Below, piece after piece: positions 1 to 9,208 of a stretch of DNA of 64,000 bases (its first letter is position 1; each line of letters starts with the position of its first letter). A model generated the notes under the pieces. That model was given only the letters and a program-made list of their open reading frames with translations, did no database searches and was not told where the DNA came from. Made by a program: the position numbers and the translations under genes. Origin of the DNA: Streptomyces sp. YIM 121038 (GTDB taxonomy: Bacteria; Actinomycetota; Actinomycetes; Streptomycetales; Streptomycetaceae); assembly GCF_006088715.1 (NCBI RefSeq), contig NZ_CP030771.1, positions 9,484,001 to 9,548,000 of the forward strand, in the 5' to 3' direction.

Positions 1-1
1 C

Positions 2-2272
2 GTCTCCGGCCGTGACGGCGAGGGCCTGTCCGACATCGTCGGCGTGCTGCTCAACACCGTGCCCCAGTGGACGCGGGCCCGCCCCGGCGACACCGTCCGG
101 GACTACCTGGAGGCCGTGCAGACGGCCCGGGTCGAGGCGATGGAGCACGAGCACGTCGGCCTCGGCGAGATCCAGCGCGCCAGCGGACACGACACCCTCT
201 TCGACAACCTGTTCGTGCTCCAGAACTTCCTGGACATGGACGCGTTCGCCGCGATGAACTCCCGGCACGGCATCACCTCCGTGCAGGCCGACGACTCCAC
301 CCACTACCCGTTCACCTGGGTGGTGACGCCGGGCGAGAGGCTCACGGTCAAGCTGGAGCACCGCGACGGCGACACGGACAACGCCCGCCGCCTCCTCGCC
401 GACTACGTCCGCGTCCTTGAGGACCTGGCCCGCTCGACCGGCCTCGTCGGCGCCCTGCCCGGCCTGGGCGAGGAGCCCCGGCCCGCCGAGCGCACGGACA
501 TCGGCACGGACACGGTCGTCGACCGCTTCGACCGGGCGGCGGAGAAGAGCCCGCAGCGGGTGGCGCTCGTCGCCCACGGCGCGACCCTGACGTTCGCCGA
601 GCTGCGCGACCGCAGCCGCGCGGTGGCGGGCGTCCTCGCCGCGCGGGGCATCGGCCCCGAGACGACCGTGGGTCTCGCGATCCCGCGCTCCCTCGACTCG
701 ATCGTGGCGCTGTTCGCCGTGCTGCGCACCGGCGCCGCGTACGTACCGCTGGAACTGGACCACCCGGACGAGCGGATCGCCGCGATCGTCGCCGACGCGC
801 GGCCCGCGGTGATCCTCACCGTGAGCGCCGTGGCGCCCCGGCTCACCGGCGACCTGATCGATCTTGACCGTCCGCTGCCCGCCGCCGAGCCGTACGTGAC
901 GTTCGCGCCGGACGACCCGGACCGGCTGCGGCACCCCGCGTACACGATCTACACCTCCGGTTCGACCGGGAAGCCCAAGGGCGTGGTCACCGAGTACGCC
1001 GGGCTCACCAACATGCTGATCAACCATCAGCGGCGGATCTTCGAGCCGGTCCTCGCCGACCACGGCCACCGGGTCTTCCGGATCGCCCACACCGTGTCGT
1101 TCGCCTTCGACATGTCGTGGGAGGAGCTGCTGTGGCTCGCCGACGGCCACGAGGTGCACATCTGCGACGAGGAGCTGCGCCGCGACGCTCCGCGCCTGGT
1201 CGCGTACTGCCTCGAACACGGCATCGACGTCATCAACGTGACGCCCACCTACGCGCAGCAGCTGGTGTCCGAGGGACTGCTCGACCACCCGGAGCGGCGC
1301 CCGGCCCTGGTGCTCCTCGGCGGCGAGGCCGTCACCCCGACGCTGTGGCGGCGGCTCGCCGAGACCGAGGGCACGGTCGGCTACAACCTCTACGGGCCCA
1401 CGGAGTACACCATCAACACCCTCGGCGTCGGCACCTTCGAGTGCCAGGACCCGGTGGTGGGCGTGGCCATCGACAACACCGACGCGCACGTGCTCGACCC
1501 GTGGCTGCGGCCGCTTCCGGACGGCGTCCCCGGCGAGCTGTACGTGGCGGGCATCGGCATCGCCCGCGGCTACCTCGGGCAGCCCGGCCAGAGCGCGGAC
1601 CGCTTCGTGGCGTGCCCGTTCGGCGCGCCCGGCGAGCGCATGTACCGCACCGGTGACCTGGTGGTGCGGCGGCCCGACGGGAACCTGATGTACCTGGGCC
1701 GCACCGACCAGCAGGTCAAGATCCGGGGCCACCGCGTCGAACTCGGCGAGGTCGAGGCCGCGTTCGCCGCGCACCCGGCGGTGCGCTTCGTCGCCGCGGT
1801 CGCCCAGCCGGACCCGCAGGTCGACGGCGCCCACCGGCTCGCCGCGTACCTCGTCCTCGAAGGCGCCGACCTGGCGGCGGTGGCCGCCGAGGTGGGCACG
1901 GGTCTTCCGGACTTCCTGCGGCCGACGCACTATGCCCAGGTCGACAGCATCCCGCTGACGGTCAACGGGAAGGCGGACACCAAGGCGCTGCCGGAGGCCA
2001 AGCCGCTCGGCGCGCTGACCACGGCGACGGAGCGGCGCCCGGCGACCGAGACCGAGACCGTGGTGTGCGAGTACTTCGCCGAAGCACTCGACCTGGATGA
2101 TGACGAGGTGAGCGCAGTGAGCGACTTCGTGTCCCTCGGGGGGCACTCCATGCTGGCGGTGCGGCTCATCGGGCTGCTCCGCCGCGAGTACGGACCTGTG
2201 ATCACCATCCGCGACCTGTTCACCCTCAAGACCCCCGAAGCGATTGCCCGCCACCTCGATGACCACTCCTGA
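2..2272 (+). CDS. Non-ribosomal peptide synthetase, C-terminal part (condensation tail, adenylation, carrier domain); 5' truncated by window
   Basis: The open frame runs in from the left edge with a condensation-domain tail ([16 protein letters not shown]). An adenylation domain follows, with the P-loop [16 protein letters not shown] near 949-996, [10 protein letters not shown] near 1379-1408, and NGKAD near 1965 carrying the A10 lysine. It ends in a peptidyl carrier domain with LGGHSM, whose phosphopantetheine serine is at 2147-2149. Reading the specificity positions from motif alignment gives D-M-E-N-L-G-L-I-N-K. From memory this is the published code for N5-hydroxyornithine modules of hydroxamate siderophores. 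There is no thioesterase domain, so release probably depends on another protein, as in the coelichelin system. Downstream transporter, esterase, MbtH and ornithine monooxygenase genes support a hydroxamate siderophore. Upstream modules and the final product are unknown. Confidence 0.95.
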   Translation, partial: VSGRDGEGLSDIVGVLLNTVPQWTRARPGDTVRDYLEAVQTARVEAMEHEHVGLGEIQRASGHDTLFDNLFVLQNFLDMDAFAAMNSRHGITSVQADDSTHYPFTWVVTPGERLTVKLEHRDGDTDNARRLLADYVRVLEDLARSTGLVGALPGLGEEPRPAERTDIGTDTVVDRFDRAAEKSPQRVALVAHGATLTFAELRDRSRAVAGVLAARGIGPETTVGLAIPRSLDSIVALFAVLRTGAAYVPLELDHPDERIAAIVADARPAVILTVSAVAPRLTGDLIDLDRPLPAAEPYVTFAPDDPDRLRHPAYTIYTSGSTGKPKGVVTEYAGLTNMLINHQRRIFEPVLADHGHRVFRIAHTVSFAFDMSWEELLWLADGHEVHICDEELRRDAPRLVAYCLEHGIDVINVTPTYAQQLVSEGLLDHPERRPALVLLGGEAVTPTLWRRLAETEGTVGYNLYGPTEYTINTLGVGTFECQDPVVGVAIDNTDAHVLDPWLRPLPDGVPGELYVAGIGIARGYLGQPGQSADRFVACPFGAPGERMYRTGDLVVRRPDGNLMYLGRTDQQVKIRGHRVELGEVEAAFAAHPAVRFVAAVAQPDPQVDGAHRLAAYLVLEGADLAAVAAEVGTGLPDFLRPTHYAQVDSIPLTVNGKADTKALPEAKPLGALTTATERRPATETETVVCEYFAEALDLDDDEVSAVSDFVSLGGHSMLAVRLIGLLRREYGPVITIRDLFTLKTPEAIARHLDDHS

Positions 2273-3959
2273 TACGCAGCGGCCCCGCCCCGGGGCAGAC
2301 ATCCTGCGCACCGCACTGCGCCGCAACGTCGGCGCCATGGCCGCCGGTACCGTCCTCATGGGCCTGTACCAGGCGGGTGAGACCGCCTTCCCGATCGCGC
2401 TCGGCCTGATCGTCGAGCACACGATGAGGGACCGCAGCCTCGGTGCCCTCGGCCTGTCCATCGGCGCGCTCGCCGTGATCATCACGACGGTCTCGCTGTC
2501 GTGGCGGTTCGGCATGCGCGTCCTGCAGAAGGCCAACACGACCGAGGCGCACCGCTGGCGCGTGCAGGTCGCCTCCTGCGGCCTCCAGCCGGTGGCCCGG
2601 GACGTCGACCTGAAGTCGGGCGAGGTCCTCACCATCGCCACGGAGGACGCCGACCAGACCGCCGACATCGTCGAAGTGGTGCCCCTGCTGATCAGTTCGC
2701 TGGTCGCGGTGGTGGTCGCGGCGGTCGCCCTCGGCCTCGCGGACTACCGGCTCGGCCTCCTGGTCGTCGTGGGCACGGTCGCGATCCTGTCGGTCCTGAG
2801 CGTGATGTCGAAGCGGATCGGCTCCAGCACCCAGGAGCAGCAGGCCCGCGTGGCACGGGCGGGCGCGAAGGTCGCCGACCTGATCACCGGCCTGCGCCCG
2901 CTGCACGGCTTCGGCGGCAACCACGCGGCGTTCCGGTCCTACCGGAAGGTCAGTACGGAGGCGAAGCACCAGGCGATCACCGTCGCCCGGGTGAACGGCG
3001 TGTACGCGGGCACCGCGCTCGCCCTGAACGCGATCCTCGCCGCCGCCGTCTCCATCACCGCGGGGTGGCTGGCGTTCGAGGGGCAGATCACGATCGGGGA
3101 GCTCGTGATGGCCGTGGGCCTCGCGCAGTTCATCATCGAGCCGCTCAAGATGTTCTCCGAGATGCCCAAGTACGTGATGATCGCGCGCGCCTCGGCCGCG
3201 CGGATGGCCCTGGTGCTCTCCGCCCCGCCGCTGACGACTCCGGGCCCCGGCCGCCCGGCCCCGGGCGGCGACCTGGAGGTGGACTGCGTCCGCCACGGCT
3301 CGCTGCGCAAGCTGAAGTTCCAGGTGGCGGCGGGCGAGTTCGTGGCGATCGCGCCCTACCAGCCGCGCGCGGCAGCCGACCTCGCGTCGGTCCTCGCCGT
3401 GCAGGTCCCGCCGCACGCGTACGACGGCGTGGTACGGGTCAGCGGCCAGGAGGTCGCCGACCTGTCGATGGAGGCCGTGCGCGAGCACATCCTGGTGAAC
3501 CCCTACGACGGGGAGATCTTCGCGGGCACCCTGCGCACGAACATCGACCCGTCGGGCACCAGCCGGAGCGTCGACGCGGCCGTGGAGGCGTCCATGCTGA
3601 CCGACGTCGTCGCCCTGCACCGCGACGGCCTCGACTACACGGTCCGCGACCGCGGCGCCAACCTCTCCGGCGGGCAGCGCCAACGCCTCTCCCTGGCGCG
3701 GGCCCTGGCCGCCGACACCGAGGTCCTGGTCCTGCACGACCCGACGACGGCGGTCGACGCGGTCACCGAGCAGCTCATCGCGCGCAACGTGGCGAAGCTG
3801 CGCCGGGGCCGCACCACCATCGTCATCACCAGCAGTCCGGCCCTCCTGGACGCCGCCGACCGCGTGCTCGTCCTGGACGACGGCGTCATCACGGCCGAGG
3901 ACACCCACCGGAACCTGCTCGCCACGGACGAGGGGTACTGCCGGGCCGTGGCACGGTGA
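2259..3959 (+). CDS. ABC half-transporter (membrane domain plus degenerate ATPase domain), probable siderophore export
   Basis: About 566 residues. The start is the ATG at 2259, overlapping the NRPS stop by 14 bp, so translation is probably coupled; an upstream TTG at 2244 is less likely. Residues 1-310 form the six-helix exporter membrane domain. The nucleotide-binding domain keeps the signature [15 protein letters not shown], but the Walker A region near residues 359-376 reads [12 protein letters not shown] with no GxxGxGKS/T. Walker B is [11 protein letters not shown] with proline in place of the catalytic glutamate, and the H-loop histidine is replaced (VITSSPA). It is therefore probably a non-hydrolysing half or a regulatory subunit that needs a partner not visible here. 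Its position matches cchI of the coelichelin cluster, which is context only. Export and import are not distinguished by sequence; the exporter-type fold favours export. Confidence 0.85.
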   Translation: MTTPDTQRPRPGADILRTALRRNVGAMAAGTVLMGLYQAGETAFPIALGLIVEHTMRDRSLGALGLSIGALAVIITTVSLSWRFGMRVLQKANTTEAHRWRVQVASCGLQPVARDVDLKSGEVLTIATEDADQTADIVEVVPLLISSLVAVVVAAVALGLADYRLGLLVVVGTVAILSVLSVMSKRIGSSTQEQQARVARAGAKVADLITGLRPLHGFGGNHAAFRSYRKVSTEAKHQAITVARVNGVYAGTALALNAILAAAVSITAGWLAFEGQITIGELVMAVGLAQFIIEPLKMFSEMPKYVMIARASAARMALVLSAPPLTTPGPGRPAPGGDLEVDCVRHGSLRKLKFQVAAGEFVAIAPYQPRAAADLASVLAVQVPPHAYDGVVRVSGQEVADLSMEAVREHILVNPYDGEIFAGTLRTNIDPSGTSRSVDAAVEASMLTDVVALHRDGLDYTVRDRGANLSGGQRQRLSLARALAADTEVLVLHDPTTAVDAVTEQLIARNVAKLRRGRTTIVITSSPALLDAADRVLVLDDGVITAEDTHRNLLATDEGYCRAVAR

Positions 3960-4002
3960 TGGCCCGAGGCCCTGACGCGTCGGCGTCCTGACGCCGTGAC
4001 AC

Positions 4003-4036
4003 ACACAGCCTGACGCACACAGCCTGACGCACACAG
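4003..4036. repeat. 14-bp direct repeats upstream of terminator
   Basis: The unit ACACAGCCTGACGC occurs at 4003-4016 and 4017-4030, and a third copy begins at 4031 (ACACAG) and runs into the terminator stem. It is a short tandem duplication in the spacer after the transporter gene, with no obvious function. Confidence 0.8.
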
Positions 4037-4075
4037 CGGTTCCGGGGAGGTTCTCCACCTCCCCGGAACCGCTGT
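4033..4075. terminator. Bidirectional transcription terminator between convergent transporter and esterase genes
   Basis: Perfect 19-bp inverted repeat, left arm 4033-4051 and right arm 4057-4075, with a 5-nt loop (TCTCC). It lies between two genes that point toward it. There is no clear U-tract, which is common for Streptomyces terminators. Confidence 0.85.
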
Positions 4076-4145
4076 TGTCGTACGGGGCCGCCGCCGCGGC
4101 CGGACGCTCAGCCGGTCAGCCGCTCGGCCGGTCAACCGGTGGCGT

Positions 4146-5258
4146 TCAGGAGAGCGCCCAGGCAACGTCCCGGAGCAGCGCCTGCCGCCAGCCCGCGCGG
4201 TCGTGGTCCGCCGCGGAGCGGGAGACCCGCACGGTCGCACCTGCCCGCTCGGTCAGGGTCTCGGTCAGCTCGCAGTGGGGCAGCATCCGCGTCTCGTGTT
4301 CCCCCACGTCGAACGCGACCCGCAGCCCGGACAGGTCGGGGCGCTCCCGCAGCCGCGCGGCGACGGCGCCGCCGACCGGACCGCCCAGCGGGTCCGCCGC
4401 GTCCATGGCGTCGGGCGTCCACCAGAACGACCCCGACTGGCAGGCGACGCGGGACACCAGGTCCGGGTACTCCAGGGCCGCGTACAGCGCGCTCAGCCCG
4501 CCGAGGCTCTGCCCGGCGACCACGAGACGGTCCGGCTCCGCGGGTACGCCGCACTCCGCGACCAGCGGCAGCAGTTCGTCGCGGACGGCCTCCCACAGGT
4601 CGGCGCGGCACCCGAACTCGGCCGCCCTGTCCTTGGCGGGCAGGAACACGAGGGTGCAGGCGGGCATCTCACCAGCGGCGGCGGCCGCGTCGAACGCGGT
4701 CATGGCGGGGTGCAGGTACAGCCAGTCGTCCCCGTCGAGCAGCAGCACCACGGGCCCGCCGCCGCCCACCGGGTGGACGCGCACCGTGCGCCGCCCGCCG
4801 AGCCGTTCGCTGGCCCAGCGCAGCCGGGTGCGGGGCAGCGGCAGTACGTCGTCGGGGGCGACGAGGGGCCAGTGCGGCTGGGCCGGGGCGTCCGGTGTGG
4901 CGGCGATGGAGCGGTCGCCGCCCGCGCCGGCCGGGTTGAAGGGGTCGGCGTACGCCGCGTCGCCCGCGCGGAACTGATAGGTGACGCGCAGCCGCGCGGG
5001 CACGCGCACCTTGGCGTACCAGCAGTCCGTGTCGTCCAGGCGGAGCAACGGGACCGGCGCCGACCAGCTCTCGAAGTCGAGGGTCGCGGGGGAGCCGCGC
5101 CACAGGAAGAGGGTCACCCAGCCGCCGTCGCCGTCGGGGACCGACGCGGGAGCTCCGACAGCCGCCCAGAACGCTTCGGTGCCGGGTGCGCCGGGCAGAC
5201 CGAACTCGGCGAAGGGGGCGTCGATTCCGGCGGCGAGGCCGGAGGCAGGTTCCGTCAC
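4146..5258 (-). CDS. Siderophore (enterochelin-type) esterase, alpha/beta hydrolase
   Basis: 370 residues from a GTG at 5258 with AAGGAG 10 nt upstream. The N-terminal half resembles the Fes/enterochelin esterase N domain (GWVTLFLWRGSP, followed by a beta-rich stretch). The catalytic domain has the nucleophile elbow AGQSLGG with Ser251, and His352 in ADHDRAGW is a good candidate for the triad histidine. There is no signal peptide, so it acts in the cytoplasm. Likely roles are hydrolysis of ferric siderophore to release iron, or product release from the NRPS, which has no thioesterase; coelichelin's CchJ occupies the equivalent place. It is divergent from mbtH across an iron box, so it should be induced when iron is low. 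The substrate is inferred. Confidence 0.85.
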   Translation of the reverse strand: MTEPASGLAAGIDAPFAEFGLPGAPGTEAFWAAVGAPASVPDGDGGWVTLFLWRGSPATLDFESWSAPVPLLRLDDTDCWYAKVRVPARLRVTYQFRAGDAAYADPFNPAGAGGDRSIAATPDAPAQPHWPLVAPDDVLPLPRTRLRWASERLGGRRTVRVHPVGGGGPVVLLLDGDDWLYLHPAMTAFDAAAAAGEMPACTLVFLPAKDRAAEFGCRADLWEAVRDELLPLVAECGVPAEPDRLVVAGQSLGGLSALYAALEYPDLVSRVACQSGSFWWTPDAMDAADPLGGPVGGAVAARLRERPDLSGLRVAFDVGEHETRMLPHCELTETLTERAGATVRVSRSAADHDRAGWRQALLRDVAWALS

Positions 5259-5309
5259 GACAGGACCGCTCCTTGTGAGAGGGATGGGGAAGGAATAGGC
5301 TAATCTTAA

Positions 5310-5328
5310 TTAGGTGAGCCTAACCTAA
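5310..5328. promoter_or_regulatory. Iron box (DmdR1/IdeR operator) between esterase and mbtH
   Basis: TTAGGTGAGCCTAACCTAA matches the actinobacterial consensus TWAGGTTAGSCTWACCTWA at almost every position. It is in the divergent intergenic region and can repress both the esterase and the mbtH promoter when Fe(II) is plentiful. Confidence 0.9.
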
Positions 5329-5426
5329 TTGTGGCGCGCCTCTCCCTTTCCGGCGCGTGCCGACGAGCTGCAGAGCATGCTCGGCGCGGCCGACGCCGGC
5401 CCGTCGACCCCGAGGAGACAACGAAC

Positions 5427-5639
5427 ATGAGCACGAACCCGTTTGACGATACCGAAGGCCGCTTCCTGGTCCTGGCGAACGAGGAGGGGCAGCACTCGCT
5501 GTGGCCCTCGTTCGCCGAGGTCCCCGGGGGCTGGACGGTCGTCTTCGAGGAGAACTCCCGGGACGCGTGCCTGGAGTACGTCGAGACCCACTGGACCGAT
5601 CTGCGCCCCCGCTCCCTCGCGGCGTCGATGGACGCCTGA
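5427..5639 (+). CDS. MbtH-like protein, NRPS adenylation partner
   Basis: 70 residues. The start is the ATG at 5427, preceded by GAGGAG at 5412-5417; the open frame extends upstream to 5331, but those codons are unlike the family. It carries the full MbtH signature: [10 protein letters not shown], then PGGW, then [14 protein letters not shown], including the conserved tryptophans that clamp the adenylation domain. MbtH proteins bind NRPS adenylation domains and are often needed for their folding and activity. It is downstream of the strong iron box, so it is iron-repressed and presumably serves the NRPS at the left edge. Confidence 0.96.
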   Translation: MSTNPFDDTEGRFLVLANEEGQHSLWPSFAEVPGGWTVVFEENSRDACLEYVETHWTDLRPRSLAASMDA

Positions 5640-5690
5640 CGAGGTCGAGCCGATCGGCCGCCCGCCGGTGCGGCGCGGACCAGGCACGTG

Positions 5691-5710
5691 AACGGTAAGG
5701 CTGCCCTTAC
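5691..5710. promoter_or_regulatory. Weaker iron-box-like palindrome upstream of acetyltransferase gene
   Basis: The region contains GTAAGG-CTGC-CCTTAC, an exact inverted repeat at 5695-5710. Aligned as a 19-mer it matches the iron-box consensus at about 14 positions. Its place about 70 bp before the acetyltransferase gene suggests iron control. It is weaker than the other three boxes. Confidence 0.6.
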
Positions 5711-5778
5711 TTTGATGCCCCGTCAGGGGAACGCGGCCACGCGCCGCTCTTCGATCGTGGAACCGAGGAAGGAAAGCC

Positions 5779-6300
5779 TTGATCACGGCTACGCCGCGCC
5801 CTGCGCCGCAGGAGCACGCCCGGCCCGCGCCGCCGCACGCCGTGCGCACCGCCCGCCAGGAGGACGCGCCCGCGCTCGCCGAACTGTCCCGCCCCTTCGT
5901 GCGCTCGGGCGCGCTGCGGGAGCGGCCGGTGGAGCTCTACGCCGCGCACGCGGCCGACTTCCTGGTGGCGGAGGCGGCCGACGGCACCCTCGCGGGCTGT
6001 GTGGGCCTGCGCACGCACCGGGCGGCCCCCGCGGAGGGCGGCGGCCGTGCGGGCGTCGTGTACAACTTCTGCGTGGCCGGGCACCGGCAGGGGAGCGGAG
6101 TGGGGGCCGCCCTGCTGCGGGCCGTGCTCGCGACGGCGCACGCCCAGGGCCTCGGCGCCCTGTTCACGGCCACCACCGGCGGTGGCGGCCTGTTCCTGCG
6201 CTACGGGTTCGCGCCCACGACGGCGCGCCTGGCGCCTCCGTCGTGGGCGGCTTCCCTGGATCCGCGCCGCAACGCCCGGATCCTCACGAAGTCCTTGTGA
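5779..6300 (+). CDS. GNAT N-acetyltransferase, ArgA-like (probable N-acetylglutamate synthase)
   Basis: 173 residues from a TTG at 5779 with GAGGAAGGAAA just upstream. The protein is a single GNAT domain: [15 protein letters not shown] at the start, [16 protein letters not shown], the acetyl-CoA loop [12 protein letters not shown], and LFLRYGF near the end. This layout resembles the short stand-alone amino-acid N-acetyltransferases that actinobacteria use for the first step of arginine synthesis. The next gene, convergent and overlapping by 17 bp, encodes N-acetylglutamate kinase, the second step. Together they suggest dedicated ornithine supply for the hydroxamate siderophore. An alternative is a hydroxyornithine acyltransferase, but such enzymes are usually larger and of the IucB/VbsA type. 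Confidence 0.7.
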   Translation: MITATPRPAPQEHARPAPPHAVRTARQEDAPALAELSRPFVRSGALRERPVELYAAHAADFLVAEAADGTLAGCVGLRTHRAAPAEGGGRAGVVYNFCVAGHRQGSGVGAALLRAVLATAHAQGLGALFTATTGGGGLFLRYGFAPTTARLAPPSWAASLDPRRNARILTKSL

Positions 6301-7243
6301 CGGTCCGCCGCTCGTGCGCCAGGGCGTCGTCGGCGACCACGGTGGTGCCGGGGCTCATCGGCGCGAGGACGCTGCGCAGCACCGCGTGCGGCACCCGGCC
6401 GTCGACCACGTGCGCCTTGCGGACGCCGCCGCGCACGGCGCGCAGGCAGCCCTCCATCTTGGGCAGCATCCCGCTCGCAAGGCCCGGCAGGAGGCCGCTG
6501 AGGGCATCGGCCGTCAGGTGCTCGACGACCTCGGTGCTGTGCGGCCAGTTCGCGTACAGGCCCTCGACGTCGGTGAGCATCACCAGGCGCTCGGCGTCGA
6601 GGGCCACGGCCAGGGCCGAGGCCGCGAGGTCGGCGTTGACGTTGTAGACCTGCCCGTCCTCGCCGCGCGCCACGGGGGACACCACCGGGATGTGGCCCTG
6701 CTCCAGGAGCGTGCGCACCATGTCCGGGTTCACGTCCACGACCTCGCCGACGAGGCCGATGTCCACCGGCTCGCCGTCCACCCACGCCGGTCGCGGGACC
6801 GCGGTCATCGTGTGGGCGTCCTCGCCGGACATGCCGACGGCCAGGGGGCCGTGGGCGTTGATGTGGCCGACCAGCTCGCGCTGGACGCGGCCGGTGAGCA
6901 CCATGCGGACGACGTCCATGGTCTCGGGCGTCGTCACCCGCAGGCCCGCTTCGAACCGCGTCTTGAGGCCGAGGCGGTCGAGCATCGCGCTGATCTGCGG
7001 TCCGCCGCCGTGGACGACGACCGGGCGCAGGCCCGCCTGCCACAGCTCCACGACGTCCTGGGCGAACGTGCGTTGCAGCTCGGCGTCCACCATGGCGTTG
7101 CCGCCGAATTTGACGACGACCACGCTGTCCCGGAGCTCCTCCGGCCAGGGAAGGGGGTCGCCGGATTCGCTGATCCTGGCGGGCACCCCGCTGGTGGGCC
7201 ATCCCCGGGCAGCGGTCACGCTCACGGAGCCACTCCATTTCAT
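6284..7243 (-). CDS. argB: N-acetylglutamate kinase (ArgB paralogue in siderophore locus)
   Basis: 319 residues from the ATG at 7243, with GAAGAGG about 11 nt upstream. A TTG at 7276 is in frame but has no RBS and sits nearly on the iron box. Amino-acid kinase fold: [11 protein letters not shown] with the catalytic lysine, HGGGPQI glycine-rich loop, [30 protein letters not shown], and GMLPKM near the C-terminus. Length and motifs are complete. It phosphorylates N-acetylglutamate on the way to ornithine. It lies outside an arg operon, next to an ArgA-like gene and an ornithine hydroxylase, and behind a near-perfect iron box. It is therefore probably an iron-regulated second copy rather than the housekeeping enzyme, though the rest of the genome cannot be seen. 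Confidence 0.9.
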   Translation of the reverse strand: MKWSGSVSVTAARGWPTSGVPARISESGDPLPWPEELRDSVVVVKFGGNAMVDAELQRTFAQDVVELWQAGLRPVVVHGGGPQISAMLDRLGLKTRFEAGLRVTTPETMDVVRMVLTGRVQRELVGHINAHGPLAVGMSGEDAHTMTAVPRPAWVDGEPVDIGLVGEVVDVNPDMVRTLLEQGHIPVVSPVARGEDGQVYNVNADLAASALAVALDAERLVMLTDVEGLYANWPHSTEVVEHLTADALSGLLPGLASGMLPKMEGCLRAVRGGVRKAHVVDGRVPHAVLRSVLAPMSPGTTVVADDALAHERRTVTRTS

Positions 7244-7284
7244 GGGCGGGCCCGCCTCTTCGGGCGGGCCGATCAAGATTGGGT

Positions 7285-7303
7285 TTAGCTTAGCCTAACC
7301 TAA
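7285..7303. promoter_or_regulatory. Iron box upstream of argB paralogue
   Basis: TTAGCTTAGCCTAACCTAA differs from the iron-box consensus at essentially one position. It lies 42 bp upstream of the chosen argB start on the minus strand, which is where a repressor would block transcription. Confidence 0.88.
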
Positions 7304-7803
7304 GTTCTATGGTGGGCCCGTGTTCTGCCCCGCGGTCCGGGAGGGCGCTCAACGGCCTTTCGGGTCGCGGTGTGTGCGGATCGGAGGGCTTTTCGCTTCC
7401 TGTCGCCGACCGCGCGTGCAGGCGGGCGAAGTGACCGATGTGTGCTGTATATCCGCACGCTCGATGGCGGGACTCCCGCGTCTGCGGGAGGCGAGGGGTC
7501 GTGTACGTTCGACGTGCCGTGGTGACGGTGGCCGGAAATGTTCTGTGGCGTTCGCGCGCCCCGTGAGTCGGCGGCGACCGGGCCGGGGTGCGGAGTTGGA
7601 TGCCTGATCGCCCTGGGGTCCATGTGTGCGTGGTCACTTCCCCGGGCGGACGTGCCGCTCTCGAAGTGAGTGGCGGTGGGGTCCACTCCCCTTCCGGGGC
7701 AAGGCGAAGCGCCCTCGGAATCAAGCAAGGTCCGCGGTGCCCGGCACCCCCGGATCCGGTGGTCGGGGGCGGCGTCCCGCATATGATTCCTCCTCAGACA
7801 TTG
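7304..7803. other. Intergenic region without recognisable gene
   Basis: About 500 bp between two divergent iron-regulated genes. Several frames are open but none has an RBS, a recognisable product or the codon pattern of the neighbours. I see no other feature here. Confidence 0.6.
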
Positions 7804-7830
7804 CAAGGTAAGGCTAACCTTATCTAACAT
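7801..7830 (+). promoter_or_regulatory. Promoter with overlapping iron box for ornithine monooxygenase
   Basis: The iron box is 7804-7822 (CAAGGTAAGGCTAACCTTA), close to consensus. It overlaps a plausible promoter: TTGCAA at 7801-7806 and TAACAT at 7825-7830, spacing 18. A repressor bound here would cover the spacer. This arrangement also argues against the in-frame ATG at 7829 being the gene start. Confidence 0.8.
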
Positions 7831-7849
7831 GTGGCTGCTTAAGGAGGCG

Positions 7850-9208
7850 ATGAAGCGGGTGAATGCCGTGCACAGTGGGCCGGAGACGCGTGATGAGCAC
7901 AGGGGGACGGACGTGATGTATGACGTCCTGGGGATCGGATTTGGGCCATCGAACCTGGCGCTCGCGATCGCGGTCCACGAACACAACGCGCGGCTCGGCG
8001 AGAGCGACCGGATACGCGCCGGATTCCTGGAGAAGCAGCCGCGGTTCGGCTGGCACCGGGGGATGCTGATCGACGACGCGACCATGCAGGTGTCCTTCCT
8101 GAAGGACCTGGTCACGATGCGTGATCCGAAGAGCTCCTTCAGCTTCCTGTGCTACCTGCAGGAGCGCGACAGGCTGGTGGACTTCCTCAACCAGAAGACG
8201 CTGTTCCCGCTGCGCGTCGAGTTCCACGACTACCTGGAGTGGGCCGCGGCCCGCGTCGACGACCTCGTCGACTACTCGGCCGAGGTCGTCGCCGTACGCC
8301 CCGTGACAAAGGACGGCGAGGTCACGCACTTCGAGGTCGTCAGCCGGGACGCGAACGACCCGGAGCGGACCGTCGTACGCCGTGCGCGCAGCATCTGCGT
8401 GGCCACGGGCCTGGAGCCGCACCTGCCGCCCGGCATGGAGAACTCCGAGCGGATCTTCCACAACAGCCAGCTGATCCCGCGCGTGGCCGCGCTCAAGGAG
8501 ACCGCGACGCCGGTGCGCCGGGCCGTCGTGCTCGGCGCCGGGCAGAGCGCCGCCGAGTGCGTCGACTACCTGCACCGGAACTTCCCGGACGCCGAGGTCT
8601 GCTCGGTGTTCGCCAAGTACGGCTACACGCCCGCCGACGACAGCCCCTTCGCCAACCGCATCTTCGACCCCGAGGCCGTGGACCTCTTCTACCACGCGCC
8701 CCGGGAGGTGAAGCAGTCGCTGTTCGACTACCACCGCTCCACCAACTACTCGGTCGTGGACATCGACCTGATCGAGTCCCTGTCGAAGACCATGTACCAG
8801 GAGAAGGTCCAGGGGCGGGAGCGGCTGCGCATGCTGAACGTCACCCGCATCCGCGACATCGACGCGCACCCGGACCGCCTGGACATCGGCGTGGAGTTCC
8901 TGCCCACCGGGGAGCGCGAGACGCTGGCCGCCGACGTGCTCGTCTACGCCACCGGCTACCGGCCGCGCGGCCTCGGCGAACGCCTCGGCGAGGTCGACAA
9001 GCTGTGCCGCCGCGACGACGAGGACGAGCTGGTCGTCAGCCGCGACCACCGCGTGGCCACCAACGCCAACGTCAGCGCCGCCGTCTACCTCCAGGGCGGC
9101 ACCGAGCACACCCACGGCCTGACGTCGACGCTGCTGTCCAACACGGCCGTGCGGGCGGGGGAGATCCGCGACTCACTCCTCGCCCGCCGTCAGCGCCAGA
9201 GCGTCTGA
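7850..9208 (+). CDS. L-ornithine N5-monooxygenase (SidA/PvdA/CchB family)
   Basis: About 452 residues. It has FAD motif GIGFGPSNLALAIA at the N-terminus, NADPH motif VVLGAGQSAAE in the middle, ATGYRPRGL, and the C-terminal GGTEHTHGLTSTLLSN typical of this family. It hydroxylates the side-chain nitrogen of ornithine, giving the hydroxamate precursor used by the NRPS. The start is uncertain: AAGGAGG at 7841-7847 is only 2 nt from the ATG at 7850 and 11 nt from a GTG at 7859, and an internal ATG at 7916 is also possible. It is preceded by a strong iron box. Its 3' end overlaps the convergent flavin reductase gene by 36 bp. Confidence 0.95.
   Translation: MKRVNAVHSGPETRDEHRGTDVMYDVLGIGFGPSNLALAIAVHEHNARLGESDRIRAGFLEKQPRFGWHRGMLIDDATMQVSFLKDLVTMRDPKSSFSFLCYLQERDRLVDFLNQKTLFPLRVEFHDYLEWAAARVDDLVDYSAEVVAVRPVTKDGEVTHFEVVSRDANDPERTVVRRARSICVATGLEPHLPPGMENSERIFHNSQLIPRVAALKETATPVRRAVVLGAGQSAAECVDYLHRNFPDAEVCSVFAKYGYTPADDSPFANRIFDPEAVDLFYHAPREVKQSLFDYHRSTNYSVVDIDLIESLSKTMYQEKVQGRERLRMLNVTRIRDIDAHPDRLDIGVEFLPTGERETLAADVLVYATGYRPRGLGERLGEVDKLCRRDDEDELVVSRDHRVATNANVSAAVYLQGGTEHTHGLTSTLLSNTAVRAGEIRDSLLARRQRQSV

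Noticed and set aside
2226-4058. A 610-codon minus-strand open frame across the ABC transporter gene
   Set aside because: It is the antisense shadow of a clear ABC transporter; its translation is low-complexity His/Arg/Asp-rich and matches no family. Long antisense frames are expected at this GC content.
7829-7831. ATG at 7829 as start of the ornithine monooxygenase
   Set aside because: It falls within the predicted -10 element and next to the iron box, with no RBS.
7300-8115. A 271-codon minus-strand ORF between argB and the monooxygenase
   Set aside because: It overlaps the monooxygenase gene and its promoter on the other strand, and its translation shows no fold-like pattern.
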